NCBI GenBank assembly: GCA_947626465.1
Contig: CANQSI010000050.1
Span: 1-6,601, forward strand
Length of the DNA stretch: 6,601 bases
Reading direction: 5' to 3'
Source of the DNA: an uncultured Atopobiaceae bacterium
GTDB lineage: Bacteria > Actinomycetota > Coriobacteriia > Coriobacteriales > Atopobiaceae
The position numbers were made by a program, and so were the translations under genes. The notes under the pieces were generated by a model, which was given only the letters and a program-made list of their open reading frames with translations, searched no databases and was not told the origin of the DNA. Shown here piece by piece: positions 1-4,693 of the stretch (the stretch's first letter is position 1; the number at the start of each line of letters is the position of its first letter).

Positions 1-617
1 GTGAGCTCGGGAAGCGGCACGGGCACGCACTCGATGTTGAAGCGCTCGAGGAGCTCGCCCTCATTGCACATCGTGGAATAGAACTCGTAGGGGCGCGGGC
101 CGATCTGCAGGATGCGGGCCTCGTGGAAGGTCTTCACCACGTTGCAGACGGCAAGGAAGTCGCGAAGGCCGCGCTCGAAGACGGGGTCGTCCACGCGGCA
201 ATTCGTCATGTAGGTGAAGGGCACGTTGAAGCGTCGGAGCACCTTGCCCGTGGCGAAAAGGCCGCACTGGCTGTCGCGCGGGCGGGTGCCGTCGGGCTCG
301 GGGCGCTCGTCGAGCGGGCCCCAGAGCAGCACCGGCACGCCGAGGTCCTTCGCGAGGCGCGCGCACATGAACTCGGTGCCGAAGTTGCAGTGGGGCAGGA
401 AGAGGCCGTCCACGTGCTCGGCGCGGAACTTCTCGAGGATCTTCAGGCGATCTTCCTCGCAGAAGAGCAGGCCCTCGTCGTTCACGTCCGTGATGTCCAC
501 GTAGTCGATGCCAAGCTCGTCGAGCTTGTCGGCGATGATCGCGCGGTACTTGCGCGCATCGGGCGCCGAGAAGATGCTCCTTCGCGTGGGTGCATAGCCA
601 AGGCGGATCCTTGCCAC
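1..617 (-). CDS. FucI/AraA-like sugar isomerase, N-terminal part (cut by window edge)
   Basis: This is the first 205 residues of a protein that continues past the left edge. It begins (V/M)ARIRLGYAPTRRSIFSAPDA and includes HCNFGTEF, LLWGPLDERPEPDG and RDSQCGLFATG. I recognise these as features of the L-fucose/L-arabinose isomerase-like family, whose members are roughly 480-500 aa. The segment seen corresponds to the N-terminal Rossmann-like domains; the metal-binding C-terminal part is outside the window, so catalysis cannot be judged. The family is expected to interconvert an aldose and a ketose in the cytoplasm; the substrate is unknown. The start is GTG at 617-615, chosen because the conserved N-terminus begins there and no ATG lies nearby. 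A purine-rich AAAGGGG lies 9 nt upstream and a GGAGG lies 16 nt upstream. It is divergent from the lacI-like gene and may share its control. It is not RhaA, and its link to the rhamnose genes across the window is only by proximity. Confidence 0.85.
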   Translation of the reverse strand, partial: MARIRLGYAPTRRSIFSAPDARKYRAIIADKLDELGIDYVDITDVNDEGLLFCEEDRLKILEKFRAEHVDGLFLPHCNFGTEFMCARLAKDLGVPVLLWGPLDERPEPDGTRPRDSQCGLFATGKVLRRFNVPFTYMTNCRVDDPVFERGLRDFLAVCNVVKTFHEARILQIGPRPYEFYSTMCNEGELLERFNIECVPVPLPEL

Positions 618-657
618 TCCTACCAGCCCCTTTCCTCCCCTGACGAGGCGTATCGGC

Positions 658-677
658 GATGCCCGGATACGGGCATC
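658..677. promoter_or_regulatory. 8+8 bp palindrome, candidate operator or leader hairpin
   Basis: GATGCCCG, a 4-base centre GATA, then CGGGCATC form a perfect 8-bp inverted repeat 41-60 bases upstream of the minus-strand isomerase start. A second, overlapping inverted pair (CGTATC at 649-654 and GATACG at 666-671) could form a competing structure. A 16-bp symmetric site between divergent genes, one of them a LacI-type regulator, is where such a repressor would be expected to bind. It could equally act as an RNA hairpin in the isomerase leader. The centre is AT rather than the CG common in LacI-family operators, which weakens the operator reading. Confidence 0.4.
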
Positions 678-699
678 TACCCCGAGTTTTCCTAAGGTG

Positions 700-727
700 A
701 TTGTAGGGACGGGGATTGAGCGTCGAA
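700..727 (-). promoter_or_regulatory. Possible promoter for the minus-strand isomerase
   Basis: Read on the minus strand, TACAAT (705-700) matches five of six bases of the -10 consensus. The region 16 nt upstream (TTCGAC, 727-722) is only a poor -35. Transcription would start near base 693 and give a leader of about 75 nt that contains the 658-677 palindrome. This is a sequence-only guess. Confidence 0.28.
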
Positions 728-733
728 GAACCC

Positions 734-763
734 TTGGCTTTTACTAAACTTTAGAACTTAAAT
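734..763 (+). promoter_or_regulatory. Possible promoter for the lacI-HPr unit
   Basis: TTGGCT (734-739), an 18-base spacer and TTAAAT (758-763) form a weak sigma-70-like pair. They lie inside an AT-rich island (739-764) that stands out from the GC-rich surroundings. The island also holds the small symmetric word TTTACTAAA (740-748) and a direct repeat of AACTT (747-751 and 755-759), which might be protein-binding sites. The predicted start, near base 770, would leave a leader of about 64 nt before the ATG at 834. Confidence 0.3.
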
Positions 764-833
764 TCACCTGCTTAACAAGCGGAGCGTGCGCGCGATGTAC
801 AACTCATTCGAGGCATTCGGAGAATGGGGCTCG

Positions 834-1910
834 ATGAAGGTCACCGCACGCGACGTGGCACGAGAGGCCGGGGTGTCGCCGGCCACGGTCTCGCTGGTCT
901 TCCAGCAGAAGCCCGGCGTGTCGCACGCCACCCGCGAGCGCGTGTTCGAGGTGGCCTCGAAGCTCGGCTACGTCTACGAGGCGCGCACGACCGACCGCGC
1001 CACCTCCACCATCCTCTTCGTGATGTACAAGAAACACGGCCAGGTGGTCTACGAGACGCCGTTCTTCGAGGCGCTCTTGAAGGGCGTGACCGACGCCACC
1101 TACCGCCACGGCTACCACAAGCTCGCGGTTTCCTATTTCTACGGCCGCGAGAGCGCGCTCGAGCAGATGAAGGCCGTCCAAAGCGTGCGCTGCGCGGGGA
1201 TCGTGCTCCTCGCCACCGAGGCCGTGGCCACCGACATCGCGCAGTTCGAGCGCCTCGGCGTGCCGATCGTGCTCCTCGACAGCTGGTTTCCCACGAAGAG
1301 CCTCGACAGCGTGATCATCGACAACACCCGCGGCGCCTACGACGCGGTGCGCTACCTCACGTCGATGGGCCACACCGACATCGGCTACCTCCACTGCGGC
1401 ATCTCCATTCGAAACTTCCTCGAGCGCCAGAGCGGGTTTTCGAGCGCCATGAGGGAGATCGCGCCACGCACGGAGAAGCTTCCGCCCATCGTGCGCGTGG
1501 GCTCCACGATGGAGGACTCCTACGCGGACATGAGCGCCTACCTCGACCTTTCGCCCGAGCTGCCCACGGCCTTCTTCGCCGACAACGACATCATCGCCTA
1601 CGGCTGCATGCGAGCCCTCGCCGAGCACGGCATCCGCGTGCCGGAGGACGTGTCGGTGATCGGCTTCGACGACATGGCGTTTCCCGAGGTCATGCGGCCG
1701 CGCCTCACCACGATGGCCGTCCCGAAGGACGCCATGGGCGAGCTCGCGGTGAAGCGCCTCATCGACCTCATCAAAGGCGAGACCAACGGCGAGACCATCC
1801 GCCTCGCCGTCCAAACCCAGGTGGTCGAGCGCGAGAGCGTGCTCGACCTTCGCGCCGCGCGCACCGCCACCCTGGGCGACCACCCCTCCACGAGAGAGAG
1901 GCAGCCATGA
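834..1910 (+). CDS. LacI-family transcriptional regulator
   Basis: A 358-residue DNA-binding regulator, the usual size for the family. Residues 3-23 (VTARDVAREAGVSPATVS) form the LacI-type helix-turn-helix and are followed by ATRERVFEVASKLGY, the end of the DNA-binding headpiece. Residues from about 58 to 345 form a periplasmic-binding-protein-like effector domain, with MGHTDIGYLH, FFADNDIIAYG and VIGFDDMAFPEVMRPRLTTM as family landmarks. I chose ATG 834 because LacI proteins start a few residues before the TxxDVA motif; GGAG lies 11 nt upstream. In-frame starts at GTG 786 and ATG 795 (GGAG 10 nt upstream) remain possible and would add 16 or 13 residues. The linker after LGY is short and lacks the usual hinge-helix ARSL-type motif. 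The stop overlaps the HPr-like start. It probably controls the divergent isomerase and/or the convergent rhaB-isomerase-rhaD unit; its effector is unknown. Confidence 0.93.
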   Translation: MKVTARDVAREAGVSPATVSLVFQQKPGVSHATRERVFEVASKLGYVYEARTTDRATSTILFVMYKKHGQVVYETPFFEALLKGVTDATYRHGYHKLAVSYFYGRESALEQMKAVQSVRCAGIVLLATEAVATDIAQFERLGVPIVLLDSWFPTKSLDSVIIDNTRGAYDAVRYLTSMGHTDIGYLHCGISIRNFLERQSGFSSAMREIAPRTEKLPPIVRVGSTMEDSYADMSAYLDLSPELPTAFFADNDIIAYGCMRALAEHGIRVPEDVSVIGFDDMAFPEVMRPRLTTMAVPKDAMGELAVKRLIDLIKGETNGETIRLAVQTQVVERESVLDLRAARTATLGDHPSTRERQP

Positions 1911-2164
1911 TCCAGAACGTCTGCACCCTGAAGGATCCCGCCGGCCTCCACGCGCGCCTTGCCGCGAAGATCGCCGAGGCGGCGCGCGACTATCAGAGCT
2001 CCCTCTCCATCCAGTTCAAGGGCGTGGAGGCGAAGGCCACCGACATCCTCGGCCTCATGCAGATCGACGCGAACGAGAACGACCTCCTCCTCGTCGCCGC
2101 CGACGGCCCCGACGAGGCCCACGCCCTCTCGAAGGTGCAGGGGATTATCGAAGCCGCGTCGTAG
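1907..2164 (+). CDS. HPr-like phosphocarrier paralogue with Asp46
   Basis: An 85-residue protein of the PTS HPr family (usual length 85-90). DPAGLHARLAAKI places the phosphorylatable histidine exactly at residue 15, with the conserved Arg17 beside it, so it could accept phosphate from Enzyme I. Two positions are unusual. Residue 18, normally Pro in the HAR-P motif, is Leu. Residue 46, the serine that HPr kinase phosphorylates in Gram-positive HPr, is Asp in TDILGLM (residues 45-51). Asp at 46 is the known phosphomimetic replacement. The start codon overlaps the lacI stop (ATGA), so translation is probably coupled and the two proteins are made together. No HPr partner such as Enzyme I is next to it, so this is probably not the general HPr of the cell but a dedicated regulatory or substrate-specific paralogue. 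The fold assignment is secure; the special role is inference. Confidence 0.9.
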   Translation: MIQNVCTLKDPAGLHARLAAKIAEAARDYQSSLSIQFKGVEAKATDILGLMQIDANENDLLLVAADGPDEAHALSKVQGIIEAAS

Positions 2165-2169
2165 GCTTA

Positions 2170-2234
2170 CGCCGAGGAGGGGGTTACTGCGGTACGAGGC
2201 TGCGCCTCGTACCGCAGTAACCCCCTCCTCGGCG
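2170..2234. repeat. 31-bp perfect inverted repeat (hairpin A)
   Basis: Arms at 2170-2200 and 2204-2234 are perfectly complementary over 31 bp with a 3-base loop (TGC). The structure starts 5 bases after the HPr-like stop codon and is followed by CTTTGT, a weak T-tract, so it may contribute to termination or protect the 3' end of the lacI-HPr mRNA. The arm carries GCCGAG near its base and TGCGGTAC near its apex, both shared with the repeat at 2290-2345. It is far longer than a normal terminator stem. No coding sequence is present in this gap. Confidence 0.9.
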
Positions 2235-2249
2235 CTTTGTAATACAGAT

Positions 2250-2285
2250 GCAGAGCTCCGCATCGCGGAGCTCTGCGCCTTTTTG
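2250..2285 (+). terminator. Rho-independent terminator of the lacI-HPr unit
   Basis: A perfect 12-bp stem (2250-2261 with 2265-2276, core CAGAGCTCCG) closes a 3-base loop ATC and is followed by GCC and a five-T run at 2280-2284. This is a standard intrinsic terminator for plus-strand transcription. Read on the minus strand, no T-run follows the stem, so it should not act efficiently on rhaD transcripts. Confidence 0.85.
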
Positions 2286-2289
2286 CGAA

Positions 2290-2345
2290 GGCCGAGCAGC
2301 CCCAATTGCGGTACCTGCCGGTACCGCAATTGGGGCTGCTCGGCC
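2290..2345. repeat. 26-bp perfect inverted repeat (hairpin B)
   Basis: Arms at 2290-2315 and 2320-2345 pair perfectly over 26 bp around a 4-base loop TGCC. It begins 8 bases after the rhaD stop codon (minus strand) and is the only obvious 3' structure for the EIIA-rhaB-isomerase-rhaD unit. On the minus strand it is followed by TTCGC rather than a T-run, so simple intrinsic termination is not evident; mRNA 3'-end protection or factor-assisted termination are alternatives. It shares GCCGAG and TGCGGTAC with hairpin A. Confidence 0.9.
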
Positions 2346-2353
2346 GAAGCGAG

Positions 2354-3169
2354 TTACACGTCCAAGAAGCCTGCCCTCGGTACCACGTGGAAGGCGTCGG
2401 CGGCTTGCTTGAGCTCGGCGTCGGTGATGGTTTGAAGGATCGGCAAGTGGGCGATCTTCAGGTAGATCTCCGCAGCCTTCTCGGCCGTCTCGATGAGCCC
2501 GAAGGTCTCGTCGAGGTCGGCGCCCGCGCCGTAGATGCCGTGCTGGCCCCACACGACGAGCCGCGCGGTCTTCATCTTCTCGGCCGTGGCCTCGCCGATC
2601 TCGTTCGTGCCGCAGAGCATCCACGGCAGCACGTTCACGCCCTCGGGAAAGACGATGATGCACTCGGTGCACATCTGCCAGAGCGTGCGCGAGAACGAGC
2701 GCTCGTCGAGGTCGTGCACGAAGGTCATCGCGAGGAGGTTCGCCGGATGGCAATGCATCACCACGCGGTTCGCCGGGTTCACGGCGAGGCGCTGCGCATG
2801 GCTCATGAGGTGTGCGGGGAGCTCTGAGGTGAAGGTGCCGCCGTCGGCGTAGCCCCAGAGGAGCTCGGCGGTGCGGCCGCTGTCCGTCACGCGGATGATG
2901 CCGAGGTTTCCGGCGGGGTCGTACTGCACGTTCTTGAAGTACTTGCCCGTGCCGGTGACGAGGAAGTAGCGTCCGTCGAGCGTGGGGGCGTCAAAGCCCG
3001 TGGGGATGCGGCGCTGCACGTTCTGCACGTCGAGGTACTCGGCGAGGTCGGCCTCGTCCACCATGAGGGAGATGTTGCCGCCGTTTCGCTCGTCCCAGCC
3101 GTGGTGGTACATGTTCGTGGTGGTGCGGATGAGCTCCACCATGAAGGGCGCGTCGAGAATGTTTGCCAT
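2354..3169 (-). CDS. rhaD: Rhamnulose-1-phosphate aldolase
   Basis: A 271-residue class II (zinc) aldolase of the RhaD family; E. coli RhaD, as I recall, is 274 aa and aligns along the whole length. It splits L-rhamnulose 1-phosphate into dihydroxyacetone phosphate and L-lactaldehyde in the cytoplasm. GWDERNGGN (residues 24-32) and LVTGTGKYFKNVQ (70-82) match the phosphate-binding region. SELPAH supplies the catalytic Glu116. The zinc ligands are His139 and His141 in MHCH, and His210 in WGQHG. LDETFGLIETAEK (219-231) is another family signature. The ATG is preceded by GGGGAG at a good distance, and this site overlaps the stop codon of the isomerase gene only 10 bases upstream, so the two are one operon. 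It is the last gene of the minus-strand unit. All key residues are present and it looks fully active. Confidence 0.96.
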   Translation of the reverse strand: MANILDAPFMVELIRTTTNMYHHGWDERNGGNISLMVDEADLAEYLDVQNVQRRIPTGFDAPTLDGRYFLVTGTGKYFKNVQYDPAGNLGIIRVTDSGRTAELLWGYADGGTFTSELPAHLMSHAQRLAVNPANRVVMHCHPANLLAMTFVHDLDERSFSRTLWQMCTECIIVFPEGVNVLPWMLCGTNEIGEATAEKMKTARLVVWGQHGIYGAGADLDETFGLIETAEKAAEIYLKIAHLPILQTITDAELKQAADAFHVVPRAGFLDV

Positions 3170-3179
3170 GGGCTCTCCC

Positions 3180-4598
3180 CTATCGTGTGACGATGTCGAC
3201 GGGCACGTCGAAGATCTTGGCGACCTTCAAGAGTGTATCGATGTGGCGCCCCGACGCGGCGGCCATGTGGTGCGTGGGGCCCGCCTCGCTCCAGCGGTCG
3301 CAGAACTCGCGCGCCCCGCAGGAAAAGCGCGTGCGCATATTCGTGTCGCCGAAGGTGAAGATCGGGCCGGGCTCGTTTTCGCCCTCGGCCACCACGAACT
3401 TGAAGTGCCCGTCGGCGTCCTGCGTGATGGCGAGGTAGGTCACGGGACCGAGGTGCGGATAGAACTGCGTGAGATAGCCACCGCCGGTCTTGCCGTGGAA
3501 GACGGGCACGATCTTCATCGTCGGCTTCTTGGCGGAGATGCACGCGTCGCCCGAGCCGGAGTGGCCGATGATGCAGAGGTCCTCGTTGAAGTCGATGGAA
3601 TACATCTCCGAGAGCTGCCCCATGCCGGCGATGGTCTTCAAGATGCCCATCGCCATGGCCACCTTGATGTCGCCCTCCACCGCGCAGGCCACGCCCTCTT
3701 TGATGAGCATGGAGAAGGCGGGGATGAGCATCGAATCGAGCACGCCGGCCTTTCCTTCGGCGAAGCCGTCGTAGTGCGAGGCCACGAAGCCGAGCTGCTC
3801 CTCCTTCACCCAGCGCTCGAAGGCCACGACGTACTTGGCCATGTTCCAGAGGCTCTCCACCGTGGCTCCGCCCTCGACGTCGAAGGTGCTGAGGATCTCC
3901 TCGGCCTTGACGCGGACGGCCTCGTCGTCGTCCACGTCGTCGGCGATGGCCCACATCTTCTCCCAGTCGAACTGCTTCGTGTAGAGGCCCATGCGGTGGT
4001 AGAGGTTCGTCTCGTCGATGTAGAGGTCCATCATGCCGGGGTACGGGCGGCCGATCTGCGCGAGGTTCAGGCTCCGGAAGCGGCGGCGCACCTGCGCGGC
4101 GCGGCACCAGTCCTCGATCTTTTCCCACGTCTCGGGGTCGCCGCCCTCCTCCACGCCGGTGATGACGGCGTGGCGCTTGCCGGCGCGCTCGAGGTCGGCC
4201 ACCATCTCGCCCACGGCGCCGCACGCGTAGAGCTCGCCGAGCCAAGTGGCGGTGTCGGTGTGTTCGTAGTCGGGCGCGCGGCGCTTCTGGATGTTCGCGA
4301 GCACCACGGGCACGTCGAGATCGCGCACCGCGGGCAGGAGGTTGTAGCTCGTGGCGTAGGTGAGGAGCTGGCAGATGACGAGATCCACGTCCGCCGCGCG
4401 AAACGCGTCGCCCGCCGCCACGGCGAGCTCCTTCGTGGTAACGATGCCGCCGTCCACGAGCTCGACCGTCTTTGGGAGGTGCCCCTTGAATGTGGCGTAC
4501 TGGCCCTCGAACTCACCCACGAGCGTGGGGAACTGCGGAAAGTAGGCCCCGAGGGCGACGGCGAAGACGCCCACCTTTGCCTTGGTGTCGATGAGCAC
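3180..4598 (-). CDS. AraA-family sugar isomerase, candidate L-rhamnose isomerase
   Basis: A 472-residue protein of the L-arabinose isomerase (AraA) superfamily. The C-terminal half carries the four metal-binding residues of AraA in order: Glu308 (AVEGD), Glu331 (LSEMYSIDF), His346 (IIGHSGSGD) and His443/444 (GPTHHMAAA). The N-terminus (VGVFAVALGAYFPQF) differs from the GSQHLYG region of classical AraA, which suggests another substrate. It lies between rhamnulokinase and rhamnulose-1-phosphate aldolase, where the isomerase of that pathway is expected, and no canonical RhaA is in the window. The simplest reading is a metal-dependent cytoplasmic aldose-ketose isomerase supplying L-rhamnulose or a close analogue to RhaB; this substrate is inferred from context. 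The start is GTG at 4598-4596 with a strong GAGGAGG (4609-4603) 4 bases away. The 95-base gap to rhaB contains a hairpin and short tandem repeats. Arabinose isomerase annotation would be defensible by family but not by context. Confidence 0.85.
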   Translation of the reverse strand: MLIDTKAKVGVFAVALGAYFPQFPTLVGEFEGQYATFKGHLPKTVELVDGGIVTTKELAVAAGDAFRAADVDLVICQLLTYATSYNLLPAVRDLDVPVVLANIQKRRAPDYEHTDTATWLGELYACGAVGEMVADLERAGKRHAVITGVEEGGDPETWEKIEDWCRAAQVRRRFRSLNLAQIGRPYPGMMDLYIDETNLYHRMGLYTKQFDWEKMWAIADDVDDDEAVRVKAEEILSTFDVEGGATVESLWNMAKYVVAFERWVKEEQLGFVASHYDGFAEGKAGVLDSMLIPAFSMLIKEGVACAVEGDIKVAMAMGILKTIAGMGQLSEMYSIDFNEDLCIIGHSGSGDACISAKKPTMKIVPVFHGKTGGGYLTQFYPHLGPVTYLAITQDADGHFKFVVAEGENEPGPIFTFGDTNMRTRFSCGAREFCDRWSEAGPTHHMAAASGRHIDTLLKVAKIFDVPVDIVTR

Positions 4599-4693
4599 GG
4601 TTCCTCCTCGAAGTCTGCGCGCTGCGATCGTGCAGCGCCTCGGTGCGGCGGTTCGGTACGACGGTTCGGTGCGGTGGTGCCTTTGAGCTCGGT
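4599..4693 (-). promoter_or_regulatory. Leader/intergenic region between rhaB and the isomerase gene
   Basis: This gap is long compared with the 10-12 base gaps elsewhere in the unit. Besides the GAGGAGG ribosome site (4603-4609), it holds a 7-bp hairpin (GCGCTGC at 4619-4625 with GCAGCGC at 4632-4638) a few bases upstream of that site, and a near-repeat of 13 bases. No clear terminator follows rhaB and no convincing promoter is visible. The hairpin could tune translation of the isomerase or mark an mRNA processing point. Confidence 0.4.
4649..4674. repeat. Two tandem 13-bp near-identical units
   Basis: CGGTTCGGTACGA is followed directly by CGGTTCGGTGCGG: 11 of 13 positions are identical, and the partial unit CGGTGCGG (4641-4648) lies just before. 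It sits in the rhaB-isomerase gap. It may be simple slippage of GC-rich sequence or a pair of direct protein-binding sites; nothing in the sequence decides this. Confidence 0.6.

Noticed and set aside
123..695. 190-codon plus-strand open frame at the left end
   Set aside because: It is antisense to the FucI/AraA-like isomerase frame, which has recognisable family motifs; the plus-strand product has none.
618..833. Catabolite response element (cre) of the CcpA type
   Set aside because: I looked for the TGNAANCGNNNNCA-like consensus because of the HPr-LacI pair and saw no good match in the divergent region.
804..1883. 359-codon minus-strand open frame opposite the LacI gene
   Set aside because: Antisense shadow with His/Val/Gly-rich composition and no family motif; the plus strand carries the helix-turn-helix and effector domain.
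824..2164. Long plus-strand open frame of 446 codons that runs through the lacI gene into the HPr-like gene
   Set aside because: Only its last 85 codons (from 1907) have family features. The earlier part is Arg/His/Pro-rich, typical of an alternative frame of GC-rich DNA, and lies over the clear LacI reading frame.
2170..2345. Mobile element or MITE made of terminal inverted repeats
   Set aside because: The arms of each repeat face one another across only 3-4 bases, no target-site duplication is seen at the flanks, and no transposase is nearby. Separate hairpins explain the pattern better.
2165..2353. CRISPR-like array from the repeated words
   Set aside because: There are no regularly spaced direct repeats with unique spacers; the structure is three separate palindromes.
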